A stretch of DNA of 15,690 bases from an uncultured Neisseria sp. (GCA_937919795.1 CALFOA010000154.1:1-15690), one strand, 5' to 3'; numbered from the stretch's first letter, positions 6,074-13,165 are shown. The notes: generated by a model from the sequence alone, not told the origin. Numbers and translations: made by a program.

Positions 6074-6901
6074 ATGTCTTATGAAAACCGCTGGCAAACC
6101 GTAAAAGTAGACGTACAAAACCAAATCGCTTGGGTGGCGCTCAACCGCCCCGAAAAACGCAATGCGATGAGCCCAACCCTCAACCGCGAAATGGCCGATG
6201 TATTGGAAACGCTGGAGCAGGATGGCGATGTCGGCGTGGTGGTGATTACCGGCGAAGGCAGCGCGTGGACGGCCGGCATGGATTTGAAAGAATACTTCCG
6301 CGAAACCGACGGCCAGCCGGAAATCGCCCAAGAAAAAGCGCGCCGCGAAGCCTGCAAATGGCAGTGGCAAATGCTGCGTTTTTACGCCAAGCCCACCATT
6401 GCGATGGTGAACGGCTGGTGCTTCGGCGGCGCATTCTCTCCGCTGGTGGCCTGCGATTTGGCGATTGCCGCCGATGAAGCGGTATTCGGCTTGTCGGAAA
6501 TCAACTGGGGCATCCCGCCGGGCAATCTGGTCAGCAAAGCAATGGCCGATACCGTCGGCCACCGCCAATCGCTGTACTACATCATGACCGGCGAAACCTT
6601 CAACGGCAAACAGGCCGCCGAAATGGGCTTGGTGAACAAGAGCGTGCCGTTGGCCGAGTTGCGCGCGGAAGTGGAAAAACTATGCCACACCCTGCTGGAG
6701 AAAAATCCGGTGGTACTGCGCTATGCCAAAAACGGTTTCAAACGCTGCCGCGAGCTGACTTGGGATCAAAACGAAGATTACCTGTATGCCAAGCTCGATC
6801 AGGCGCTGTTCCGCGATCCGGAAGGTGGCCGCGCCGAAGGTATGCGCCAATTCTTGGATGAAAAGAGCATCAAACCGGGCTTGCAGACTTATAAACGCTG
6901 A
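6074..6901 (+). CDS. ech: p-Hydroxycinnamoyl-CoA hydratase-lyase (feruloyl-CoA hydratase/lyase)
   Basis: A 275-aa crotonase-fold enzyme that hydrates feruloyl-, p-coumaroyl- or caffeoyl-CoA and cleaves the product to vanillin, 4-hydroxybenzaldehyde or protocatechualdehyde plus acetyl-CoA. It matches the characterised Pseudomonas fluorescens AN103 enzyme (276 aa) almost throughout as I recall it: NRPEKRNAMSPTLNREM, WTAGMDLKEYFRE, LSEINWGIPPGNLVSKAM and ELTWDQNEDYLYAKLDQ. With a one-residue offset, the AN103 residues Ser123, Glu143 and Tyr239 are here Ser122, Glu142 and Tyr238, and oxyanion-hole residues Met69 and Gly119 are kept. Tyr238 and the C-terminal SIKPGLQTYKR separate it from ordinary enoyl-CoA hydratases. 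AAGGAG (6061-6066) sets ATG 6074. It is the first gene of a run continuing through the DUF3237 gene, vdh and fcs. Confidence 0.95.
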   Translation: MSYENRWQTVKVDVQNQIAWVALNRPEKRNAMSPTLNREMADVLETLEQDGDVGVVVITGEGSAWTAGMDLKEYFRETDGQPEIAQEKARREACKWQWQMLRFYAKPTIAMVNGWCFGGAFSPLVACDLAIAADEAVFGLSEINWGIPPGNLVSKAMADTVGHRQSLYYIMTGETFNGKQAAEMGLVNKSVPLAELRAEVEKLCHTLLEKNPVVLRYAKNGFKRCRELTWDQNEDYLYAKLDQALFRDPEGGRAEGMRQFLDEKSIKPGLQTYKR

Positions 6902-6902
6902 A

Positions 6903-6914
6903 TGCCTGTCTGAA
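6903..6914 (+). repeat. Single DNA uptake sequence between ech and the DUF3237 gene
   Basis: TGCCTGTCTGAA begins 1 bp after the ech stop and ends just before the ribosome site of the next gene. It is unpaired, so it should not terminate transcription. Confidence 0.85.
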
Positions 6915-6931
6915 AATATCAGGAGAACATC

Positions 6932-7477
6932 ATGAAACGTTTATTGTTAAGCCTGTTTCTTTCGTTCGGCTTGCTGCATACCGCCCCAGCAGTTGCCGCC
7001 ACCTCGGTGCAAGACGTGAAAGAACCTTCGCTCGAACTGGCCTTCACCATCGATGTCAAAGTAGACAAGCCTTTGCTGGTGGGGCAAGACCAACAGCATG
7101 GTCGACGCCAGTTGGTTTCGATTACCGGCGGCAAGGTCAACGGCAAACTGAACGGTGAAGTACTGCCCTACGGCGTGGATAGCCAGATCATACGGCCAAA
7201 CGGCTTAACCGAATTGGTTGCGCGCTACGCCATTAAGCTGGACGACGGTGCCACTGTTTATATCGACAATGCCGGTATCCGCCGCATCAATGATCCCGAA
7301 GCCGCCAAACAGGCCGCGCAAGGCAAAATCGTTGATCCCAAACATGTTTATTTCGCTACCGTTGCTAAGTTTGAAACCTACAGCCCGCAATATAAATGGC
7401 TGGAAGAATCGATTTTCATCTGCTATGCGGTGCGGCTACCCGATCGGGTATTGTTGAAATTTTACCAAGTGAAATAA
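6932..7477 (+). CDS. Secreted DUF3237 (UPF0311) family protein
   Basis: A 181-aa protein with a Sec signal peptide (Lys2-Arg3, a hydrophobic core 4-15, and a probable signal peptidase I site after AVA at 20-22), so the mature protein is expected in the periplasm or outside. The rest is a single DUF3237/UPF0311 domain: HGRRQLVSITGG (56-67), GEVLPYGVDSQIIRPNG (75-91), ARYAIKLDDGATVYIDNAG (97-115) and a late KFETYSPQYKWL (146-157). These are the typical blocks of this small beta-barrel family, which has no established function that I know of. AGGAG at about 6920 sets ATG 6932, 30 bp after ech. Its place between ech and vdh suggests a role in hydroxycinnamate use, perhaps binding or processing the phenolic substrate or an ester outside the cytoplasm; that role is inference only. 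Most family members I recall are cytoplasmic, so the signal peptide is notable. Confidence 0.85.
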   Translation: MKRLLLSLFLSFGLLHTAPAVAATSVQDVKEPSLELAFTIDVKVDKPLLVGQDQQHGRRQLVSITGGKVNGKLNGEVLPYGVDSQIIRPNGLTELVARYAIKLDDGATVYIDNAGIRRINDPEAAKQAAQGKIVDPKHVYFATVAKFETYSPQYKWLEESIFICYAVRLPDRVLLKFYQVK

Positions 7478-7528
7478 GGCTACCATACGGCATAAACAGC
7501 GTTTCATTAAATAATTCAAACAATTAAA

Positions 7529-7561
7529 TCCATCTGAAAACTTATTTTTCAGACAGGCATT
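7529..7561 (+). repeat. Single DUS with a degenerate inverted partner before vdh
   Basis: A perfect DUS (-) at 7548-7559 faces a decayed partner at 7529-7540 (TCCATCTGAAAA), which still pairs over TCTGAAAA/TTTTCAGA. The stem is only about 8 bp, much weaker than the other DUS hairpins, so read-through from ech into vdh is plausible. The 101-bp gap shows no other feature besides the vdh ribosome site (CAGGAG, about 7567-7572). Confidence 0.6.
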
Positions 7562-7578
7562 CTATTCAGGAGCACCCC

Positions 7579-9027
7579 ATGAACCCAGTACAACTATTCA
7601 TTAACGGCCAATCCCGCCCCGCTGCCGACGGCGCCACCTTCGAGCGTTTCGGCCCTTTAAGCGGCCAAGCGGTCACTCAGGCCGCAGCCGGTAAAAAAGC
7701 GGATGCAGATGCGGCGGTGGAAGCGGCGGCCAAGGCATTTCCGGTGTGGTCGGCGCTGCCGCCGGGCGAAAAGCGCAACCGCTTGCTGAAAGCGGCGGAT
7801 TTGCTGGCTTCGCGCGCCGAAGCGTTTATCAAAATCGGCATCGAAGAAATGGGTTCCAGCGGTGCTTGGTACGGTTTCAATGTGCATCTGGCGGCCAATA
7901 TGCTGCGCGATGCCGCCGGTATGGTTACCCAGATTCAGGGCAATGTGATTCCGAGCGACGTGCCGGGGCGCATGGCGATGGCGATGCGCGTGCCTTGCGG
8001 CGTGGTGGTCGGCATGGCGCCGTGGAATGCGCCGGTGATTTTGGCCACCCGCGCGCTGGCGATGCCGCTGGCCTGCGGCAATACCGTGGTATTAAAGGCT
8101 TCGGAAACCTGCCCGGCCACCCATGAATTGCTGGTAAAAACCTTGCATGAAGCGGGCTTGGGCGAAGGCGTGGTGAACTTGGTCACCCACAGCGCAGAAG
8201 ATGCGCCGGAAGTGGTATCGGCGCTGATTGCCCATCCGGCGGTGAAACGGGTGAATTTCACCGGTTCCACCCATGTCGGCAAAATCATTGCCAAACAGTG
8301 CGCCGAATACTTAAAACCGGTGGTGCTGGAACTGGGCGGCAAAGCGCCGGTGATTGTGTGCGAAGACGCGGATTTGGACGAAGCGGCCAATGCGATTGCC
8401 TTCGGCGCGTTTTTCAACCAAGGCCAGATTTGCATGAGCACCGAGCGTGTGTTGGTGAACGAAAAAGTGGCTGATCAATTAATCAGCCGCCTGAAAGCGA
8501 AAATCGACGGTTTTGTGACCGGCGACCCGCGCGAGCAGGTGCACATCGCCCATGTGGAAAGCCGCCGCGCTGCCGACCGCATCTTGGCGATGGTGCGCGA
8601 TGCGGAACAAAAAGGTGCGCGCGCGATTACCGAATACCGTGTAAACGGCACCGCCATCAGCCCGATTCTGCTCGACGGCATTGCGCCGGGCATGGAGTTG
8701 TACACCGAAGAATCGTTCGGCCCGGTATGTACCTTAGAGCGGGTGAAAGACGATGAGGAAGCGGTGACCAAAGCCAACGATTCGGTATTCGGCTTGTCGG
8801 CAGCGGTGTTCAGCCGCGACATCGGCCGCGCGATGGCTCTGGCGCAACGAATCGAAAGCGGCATCTGCCACATCAATTCGGCCACGGTAGACGACGAAGC
8901 ACCGATGCCGTTTGGTGGCGTAAAAGACAGCGGCTACGGCCGGTTCGGCTCGCAGGCGTCGATCAACGAATTCACCGAATTGCGTTGGATCACCATGCGT
9001 AGCACGCCCAAGCATTACCCGATTTAA
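7579..9027 (+). CDS. vdh: Vanillin / aromatic aldehyde dehydrogenase
   Basis: A 482-aa cytoplasmic NAD(P)+-dependent aldehyde dehydrogenase that oxidises the aldehyde released by Ech (vanillin, 4-hydroxybenzaldehyde) to the benzoate. All core elements are present: APWNAP with Asn150, VLKASE with Lys173 (cofactor), FTGST (227-231), the general base Glu251 in LELGGKAP, and the nucleophile Cys285 in QGQICMS. The second conserved Glu lies in EESFGPV and the C-terminal half ends with PMPFGGVKDSGYGRFG. Length matches Pseudomonas vanillin dehydrogenases (about 482 aa). The call as Vdh rests on its position between ech and fcs and on overall resemblance; the family alone would allow salicylaldehyde or benzaldehyde dehydrogenase. 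CAGGAG upstream sets ATG 7579. Confidence 0.9.
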   Translation: MNPVQLFINGQSRPAADGATFERFGPLSGQAVTQAAAGKKADADAAVEAAAKAFPVWSALPPGEKRNRLLKAADLLASRAEAFIKIGIEEMGSSGAWYGFNVHLAANMLRDAAGMVTQIQGNVIPSDVPGRMAMAMRVPCGVVVGMAPWNAPVILATRALAMPLACGNTVVLKASETCPATHELLVKTLHEAGLGEGVVNLVTHSAEDAPEVVSALIAHPAVKRVNFTGSTHVGKIIAKQCAEYLKPVVLELGGKAPVIVCEDADLDEAANAIAFGAFFNQGQICMSTERVLVNEKVADQLISRLKAKIDGFVTGDPREQVHIAHVESRRAADRILAMVRDAEQKGARAITEYRVNGTAISPILLDGIAPGMELYTEESFGPVCTLERVKDDEEAVTKANDSVFGLSAAVFSRDIGRAMALAQRIESGICHINSATVDDEAPMPFGGVKDSGYGRFGSQASINEFTELRWITMRSTPKHYPI

Positions 9028-9037
9028 TCGAACTGCC

Positions 9038-9103
9038 TTTTCAGACAGGCATTTATATATCAATCAAATAACCGCTCTAAAAAGAGCAATGCCTGTCTGA
9101 AAA
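9038..9103 (+). repeat. Outward DUS pair with nested hairpin between vdh and fcs
   Basis: TTTTCAGACAGGCATT (9038-9053) and its complement (9088-9103) form a 16-bp inverted repeat with a 34-nt loop; a second perfect stem GCTCT/AGAGC (9074-9087, 4-nt loop) sits inside. DUS copies are at 9040-9051 (-) and 9090-9101 (+). The right arm ends only 7 bp before the fcs ribosome site AAGGAG, with no room for a promoter after it, so it may act as an attenuator or RNA-stability element as well as an uptake signal. Confidence 0.7.
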
Positions 9104-9125
9104 AATGCTGCAAAGGAGAAACAGC

Positions 9126-10976
9126 ATGACCCAATCCTATCTGGATTATCCCATCCGCCCGGTGAAGCTCGGCGGCCATGAAGTCGACGTGCGCGAAGAA
9201 AAAGGCGTGTACTACATCCACCCGCGCGAAGTGTTAGAACCTTATCCCGAAGTGTTGTCGCAGCGTTTGTATGAAAACGCCGAACGCTATCCCGACCGCC
9301 TGTTTGTATCCCGCCGCGGTGCCGACGGCCAATGGCAGAGCTACACCTATGCACAAGCACTGGCGGCGGTGCGCAACATCGCCCAGGCGCTGCTGGCTTA
9401 CGATTTATCGGCCGAACGCCCGCTGATGATTCTTTCCGAAAACTCGCTGGAAACCTTCCTGCTCAATTTCGGCGCCATGGTGGCGGGCAAACCTTACGCC
9501 TATGTCGCGCCCGCCTATTCGCTGGTGGCCGAAACGCCCGACAAACTGCGCCACGTAATCGACACGCTCACCCCCGGCATGTTTTTCGCCGGCGACGGCC
9601 ACGGCTTTCTCAAACATCTGGCCGCCTGCGGGCAAGCCGAGCAGCCGATTATCACCACCACCGGCGAAATCGACGGCCAAGCCTGTCTGAAATTCGATGA
9701 CTTTTTAAACACCCCGGCCACCGATGCCGTCGAGCAGCGCCACGCACAAATCCGCGCCGACGACATTGCCAAATTTATGTTCACTTCCGGCTCCACTTCA
9801 CTGCCGAAAGTGGTGCCCACCACCCACAAAATGCTGTGCAGCAACCAGCAAATGCTGCGCCAAACCCTGGCGCAAATGGAAGACGAGCCGCCGGTATTGG
9901 TGGACTGGATGAGCTGGCACCACACCTTCGGCGGCAGCCACAATCTGGGCATCGTGCTGTATAACGCCGGCAGTTTCTATATCGACGACGGCCGCCCCAC
10001 CCCCGACCGTTTCCACGAAACCATCCGCAACCTGAAAGAAATCTCGCCCACCATGTACCTGAACGTACCGGTGGCTTGGGCGGCGTTGGCCAACGCGCTC
10101 ACCGAAGACGCCCAACTGCGCGAAACCTTTTTTAAACGGGTGAAGCTGCTGTTTTTCGCCGGCGCCGCCCTGTCGCAAGATTTATGGCAGAAGCTTTCCG
10201 ACATCAGCTACGCCCACTGCGGCGAGCGCATCCGCATCATGGCCGGCCTCGGCATGACCGAAACCTCCCCTTCCTGCACCTTCACCACCGGCCCCACCAA
10301 TCTCGAAGCAGGCTTTGTCGGCTTTCCCGCCCCCGGTTGCGAAGTGAAGCTGGTACCGGTAGACGGCAAACTCGAACTGCGCGTGCGCGGCCCGCACGTA
10401 ATGCCCGGCTATTGGCGGCACGACGACGGCCGCGCCAGCTTCGACGAAGAAGGTTTCTATTGCACCGGCGACGCCGTGCGCCTGCACAATCCCGACAATA
10501 TCGCCGACGGCTTGGTATACGACGGCCGCATCGCCGAAGATTTCAAACTCAACACCGGCACTTTCGTGAACGTCGGCGAGTTGCGCAGCCGCATCCTGAT
10601 TCACGGCAACGAGTTGATTGAAGACGTGGTGTTGGTAGGCGAAGGCAAAGACGAAATCGGTGCCTTAGTGGTAGCCAAACCCACCGTTACCCGCCGCCTG
10701 AGCGGCCTGCCCGACGCCGCTTGGCCGGAAGTATTGCGCCATCCCGCCGTGCAAGCGTGGTTTCAGCACTTTATGGCCGAAATCAACCACGGCTTCGGCG
10801 CCAGCTCGAAACGCATCGCCCGCCTGTACCTGATGGAGCGCGCACCCGACCCGAATATCGGCGAGAAAACCGATAAAGGCACGCTCAACCAGCGCCTGCT
10901 GCGCAATAACCGCGCCGCCGAAATCACCACCTTATATGGCGAGGATGACGACCCGCTGAGGTTTGTGGCGCCTTAA
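9126..10976 (+). CDS. fcs: Feruloyl-CoA synthetase (hydroxycinnamate:CoA ligase)
   Basis: An adenylate-forming (ANL) ligase that activates ferulate, p-coumarate or caffeate with ATP and CoA, supplying the substrate of Ech. I take ATG 9126 (616 aa): the in-frame ATG at 9105 would put the start ahead of and over the AAAGGAG ribosome site (about 9112-9118). In 616-aa numbering the motifs are the P-loop FTSGSTSLPK (219-228), GLGMTETSPS (374-383), YCTGD (445-449), the hinge-region YDGRIAEDFKLNTG (465-478), and the C-terminal EKTDKGTLNQ, whose lysine (about 584) is the adenylation lysine. Length is close to Pseudomonas Fcs (about 627 aa) and longer than plant 4CL, and sequence such as YPIRPV near the N-terminus fits bacterial feruloyl-CoA synthetases. 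It ends the ech-DUF3237-vdh-fcs run. A near-DUS (one mismatch) lies inside at 9680. Confidence 0.92.
   Translation: MTQSYLDYPIRPVKLGGHEVDVREEKGVYYIHPREVLEPYPEVLSQRLYENAERYPDRLFVSRRGADGQWQSYTYAQALAAVRNIAQALLAYDLSAERPLMILSENSLETFLLNFGAMVAGKPYAYVAPAYSLVAETPDKLRHVIDTLTPGMFFAGDGHGFLKHLAACGQAEQPIITTTGEIDGQACLKFDDFLNTPATDAVEQRHAQIRADDIAKFMFTSGSTSLPKVVPTTHKMLCSNQQMLRQTLAQMEDEPPVLVDWMSWHHTFGGSHNLGIVLYNAGSFYIDDGRPTPDRFHETIRNLKEISPTMYLNVPVAWAALANALTEDAQLRETFFKRVKLLFFAGAALSQDLWQKLSDISYAHCGERIRIMAGLGMTETSPSCTFTTGPTNLEAGFVGFPAPGCEVKLVPVDGKLELRVRGPHVMPGYWRHDDGRASFDEEGFYCTGDAVRLHNPDNIADGLVYDGRIAEDFKLNTGTFVNVGELRSRILIHGNELIEDVVLVGEGKDEIGALVVAKPTVTRRLSGLPDAAWPEVLRHPAVQAWFQHFMAEINHGFGASSKRIARLYLMERAPDPNIGEKTDKGTLNQRLLRNNRAAEITTLYGEDDDPLRFVAP
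9680..9691 (+). repeat. Near-match DUS inside fcs (one mismatch)
   Basis: AGCCTGTCTGAA differs from the local uptake 12-mer only at the first base and lies in the fcs coding region, encoding the ACLK stretch. It may be weakly active in uptake or a chance match. Confidence 0.4.
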
Positions 10977-10984
10977 AAAAGGTT

Positions 10985-10996
10985 TTCAGACAGGCA
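10985..10996 (-). repeat. Single DNA uptake sequence after fcs
   Basis: TTCAGACAGGCA 8 bp after the fcs stop, unpaired, so it does not form the hairpin terminator seen after other genes. Termination after fcs may instead depend on the palindromic repeats downstream. Confidence 0.8.
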
Positions 10997-11023
10997 TTTT
11001 CGTTACCCCAACAAGGCATCGTC

Positions 11024-11047
11024 ATACTCGGGCTTTGACCCGAGTAT
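11024..11047. repeat. Palindromic repeat, ATACTCGGG type, copy 1
   Basis: ATACTCGGG, a 6-nt loop, CCCGAGTAT: a perfect 9-bp stem. A diverged second copy lies about 215 bp downstream in the same gap, indicating a dispersed repeat family. Confidence 0.6.
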
Positions 11048-11081
11048 CTCCAACCCTTGTATGAGTGCTCGGGGTAACGTA

Positions 11082-11170
11082 GCAACCTTGTTCCCTCCCC
11101 CGTAGCTCAAAGAGGACAAGATTGACACGCTGCGCTAGTCAATCTAAGCCGGGGAGGGCTAGGGAGAGGG
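11082..11170. repeat. GC-rich hairpin repeat copy 2 with inserted inner palindrome
   Basis: CCCTCCCCCG (11093-11102) and CGGGGAGGG (11150-11158), followed by CTAGGGAGAGGG, correspond to the element at 3151-3201 including its leading GCAACC(T)TGTTCC. Here the loop is enlarged from 7 to about 47 nt and contains its own inverted repeat, AGATTGAC (11119-11126) with GTCAATCT (11138-11145). Confidence 0.55.
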
Positions 11171-11237
11171 CAAAACGCTTGCTGCGCTGAAATGCTGTTT
11201 ACTCAAGCTTAAGCAAACCCTTTGAGAAACCAAAAAG

Positions 11238-11260
11238 ATACTCGGGTCTAGCCCGAGCAT
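11238..11260. repeat. Palindromic repeat, ATACTCGGG type, copy 2
   Basis: ATACTCGGG, a TCTAG centre, then CCCGAGCAT: the same unit as at 11024-11047 with one change in the right arm and a shorter loop. Confidence 0.55.
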
Positions 11261-11401
11261 GGCGGCCATAGCCATTATGGTTCCGATTCACCCTAAACTT
11301 TTAAAGCATCGCCGATGCACCCCAGCATTTCACAATTAAAAAACCGCCGCTGCTAAACCCATCCATTCAGCGGTCATAACCATCAAAAGAGGAGAGAAAC
11401 C

Positions 11402-12619
11402 ATGACTGCTGAAGGCAAAACCATACAAAACAGCGCCAAAATCACGCTGGCGCTGTGTTTCCTGCTGGCTCTGATGGAAGGTTTCGACCTTCAATCGATG
11501 GGCGTTGCCGCGCCGATGATGCGCGAGGCGTTCCAGCTTGAACCCAATCAATTAGGCATGGCGTTTTCTGCCGCTACCTTAGGCACCCTGCCCGGCGCGC
11601 TGCTGGCCGGCAAACTCGCCGATATGTACGGCCGCAAGCCGATTTTGATTGTGAACACCATTCTTTTCGGCTTAATGAGCGTGTTAACCGCCCATGCCGA
11701 ATCGTTTCCGCTGCTGTTGGCCGCACGTTTCCTCACCGGCTTAGGCTTGGGCGGCGCACTGCCGATTCTGATTACTATGGCCACCGAAGCGGTAAGCCCG
11801 AAATGGCGCGGCACCGCGGTGAGCGTGATGTATTGCGGCGTACCGGCCGGCGGCATTCTCACTTCATTGGTGGCGATTTCGATGGCCAAGCAATTCGGCT
11901 GGGAATTGATTTTCTATGTCGGCGGTTTTGCGCCGCTGCTGCTGTTGCCGATTATCTGGTTTTTCCTGCCCGAATCGAAGGCCTATCTGCAAAGCAAGCT
12001 GGAAGCGGAACAACAGCGCTTTTCAATTCCGCACATCCTGTTTGGCGAAGGCCGTTTGTTTGGCTCGATTCAGTTGTGGATCAGCTTTTTCTGCACGCTG
12101 ATTGTGCTGTATGTATTGCTCAACTGGCTGCCGACGCTGTTTGCCAACCAAAACTTCAGCCGCGAAGAAATCAACTACGTGCAAATCGGCTTCAATGTCG
12201 GCGGCGTATTGGGTACCCTGCTGCTGGGCTTGCTGCTGGATAAACTCAACATCAAAGCGGTAATCATCATGATTTATGTGGGCATGCTGGCGGCGCTGTA
12301 TGCGCTTTCCGAAGGCTCGTCGCTCTCGGCTTTGATCGCGGCCACCACCGCCTGCGGCATCTTCATCATCGGCGGACAAGGTGCGCTTTACGCTCTGGCC
12401 GGGATGTTTTATCCTGCCGCCATCCGCGGTACCGGCGTCGGCACCGCGGTGGCAGTCGGCCGCGCCGGCTCGTTTGCCGGGCCGATCTTGGCCGGCCTGA
12501 TTCTGGGTGCCGGCCAAGCCAGCGGTGCGGTGATTTCCGCCGCCATTCCGGTGATTGCCGTTGCCTTTATCAGCGCCTTCTTGTTGGTATTGCGCTTTAA
12601 ACACCACAAACACGATTAG
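11402..12619 (+). CDS. MFS aromatic acid:H+ symporter (MhpT/HcaK-like)
   Basis: A 405-aa, 12-helix major facilitator of the aromatic acid:H+ symporter (AAHS) family, expected to import hydroxycinnamates or phenylpropanoids across the inner membrane. It resembles E. coli MhpT (3-hydroxyphenylpropionate transporter) in several blocks: LCFLLALMEGFDLQSMGVAAPMM (TM1, charged EGFD at 26-29, family signature), GKLADMYGRKP (70-80, the loop 2-3 MFS motif), WRGTAVSVMYCGVPAGG (135-151) and the late RGTGVGTAVAVGR. AGGAGAG just upstream sets ATG 11402. The next gene, a MarR regulator, starts 15 bp after the stop, so the two are co-transcribed. Acinetobacter ADP1 hca clusters also contain an MFS carrier, HcaK. 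The actual substrate is inferred from the neighbouring ferulate genes. Confidence 0.88.
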   Translation: MTAEGKTIQNSAKITLALCFLLALMEGFDLQSMGVAAPMMREAFQLEPNQLGMAFSAATLGTLPGALLAGKLADMYGRKPILIVNTILFGLMSVLTAHAESFPLLLAARFLTGLGLGGALPILITMATEAVSPKWRGTAVSVMYCGVPAGGILTSLVAISMAKQFGWELIFYVGGFAPLLLLPIIWFFLPESKAYLQSKLEAEQQRFSIPHILFGEGRLFGSIQLWISFFCTLIVLYVLLNWLPTLFANQNFSREEINYVQIGFNVGGVLGTLLLGLLLDKLNIKAVIIMIYVGMLAALYALSEGSSLSALIAATTACGIFIIGGQGALYALAGMFYPAAIRGTGVGTAVAVGRAGSFAGPILAGLILGAGQASGAVISAAIPVIAVAFISAFLLVLRFKHHKHD

Positions 12620-12634
12620 TTAGAAAGAAACAAT

Positions 12635-13084
12635 ATGGATCAGATGGGGTTTGCCAATCAGGATTTGCCGACCGTTAGCTACAACTTGGGGCGTTTGGAC
12701 AAACTGGTACACCAGCAACTGAGCGAGGCGCTCAAGCCTCTGGGCGTGAGCCTGCCGCAGTTTACGATACTGTCGCATCTGGCGCGGCGCGGCGCCACCG
12801 CCAATGCCGCGCTAGCCACCCGCTCGTTTATTTCGCCGCAAGCGACCAATCAGATTGTGAACACCATGATGGCGCACGGCTGGGTGAGCAAGCAAAACGA
12901 CCCCAACCACGGCAGAATGGTGCTGATTCAGCTCACCGACAGCGGTTTGGCGGTTTACCAACGCTGCATGGTCGAAGCAGAAGCTTTTGAAAACACCATG
13001 CTGGCCGGTTTGTTGCCGGAGAATGTGATGATGTTCCGCGCCACTTTGCAGCGCTTGCTGGATAACTTGAATCAGCGGGATTGA
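12635..13084 (+). CDS. MarR-family regulator, probable hydroxycinnamoyl-CoA-responsive repressor
   Basis: A 149-aa cytoplasmic winged-helix protein of MarR size. It shows an N-terminal dimerisation helix (about 14-36), the helix-turn-helix region LPQFTILSHLARRGATANAALATRSFISPQATNQIV split over about 40-75, a wing with the conserved DPNHGRMVLIQLTDSG (89-104; the Asp-x-x-x-Gly-Arg pattern is typical of MarR), and a C-terminal dimer helix. It follows the aromatic acid transporter by 15 bp. HcaR of Acinetobacter ADP1 and FerR/FerC-type proteins are MarR repressors of ferulate genes relieved by hydroxycinnamoyl-CoA; assigning that role here is inference from context. The palindrome at 6002-6013 is its most likely operator. 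The ribosome site (AAAGAAA) is weak. Confidence 0.88.
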   Translation: MDQMGFANQDLPTVSYNLGRLDKLVHQQLSEALKPLGVSLPQFTILSHLARRGATANAALATRSFISPQATNQIVNTMMAHGWVSKQNDPNHGRMVLIQLTDSGLAVYQRCMVEAEAFENTMLAGLLPENVMMFRATLQRLLDNLNQRD

Positions 13085-13091
13085 GGCGAAT

Positions 13092-13134
13092 AATGCCTGT
13101 CTGAAAACCATTATCCGGTTTTCAGACAGGCATT
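13092..13134 (+). terminator. DUS-pair hairpin between the MarR gene and fadE
   Basis: An 18-bp perfect stem, AATGCCTGTCTGAAAACC (13092-13109) with its complement at 13117-13134, and a 7-nt loop; DUS copies at 13094-13105 (+) and 13121-13132 (-). It is the longest regular DUS stem after the murJ palindrome. Only TTTCTAAAT follows, so the T tract is short. The fadE start is 31 bp downstream. Confidence 0.75.
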
Positions 13135-13165
13135 TCTAAATAAATCAAAAATAAGGAGAAAACTT

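Larger units (their letters stand above)
10977..11401. other. 425-bp gene-free repeat-rich gap between fcs and the transporter
   Basis: No credible gene. Contents: the single DUS, two ATACTCGGG-type palindromes (11024-11047 and 11238-11260), a composite GC-rich repeat with an inner palindrome (11082-11170), a small perfect palindrome GCATCG-C-CGATGC (11306-11318), and a CCGCTG/CAGCGG stem (11347-11373) just before the transporter ribosome site. I could not find a convincing promoter, although the transporter-regulator pair probably has its own. Confidence 0.6.

Noticed and set aside
6074..6901. Ordinary beta-oxidation enoyl-CoA hydratase
   Set aside because: Tyr238, the LSEINWGIPPGN and AWTAGMDLKEYFRE blocks and the flanking vdh/fcs genes point to hydroxycinnamoyl-CoA hydratase-lyase.
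9105..9128. Upstream in-frame ATG as the fcs start
   Set aside because: This ATG lies before and over the AAAGGAG ribosome site, which is correctly spaced for ATG 9126; the extra seven residues are the translated ribosome site.
10977..11401. Small RNA or riboswitch in the repeat-rich gap
   Set aside because: The structured segments are palindromic repeats with relatives elsewhere in the window, and I see no promoter-plus-terminator arrangement or known riboswitch core.
12023..12613. 196-codon minus-strand frame inside the transporter gene
   Set aside because: Antisense to conserved MFS sequence with Gln/Ala/Gly-rich composition; no support.
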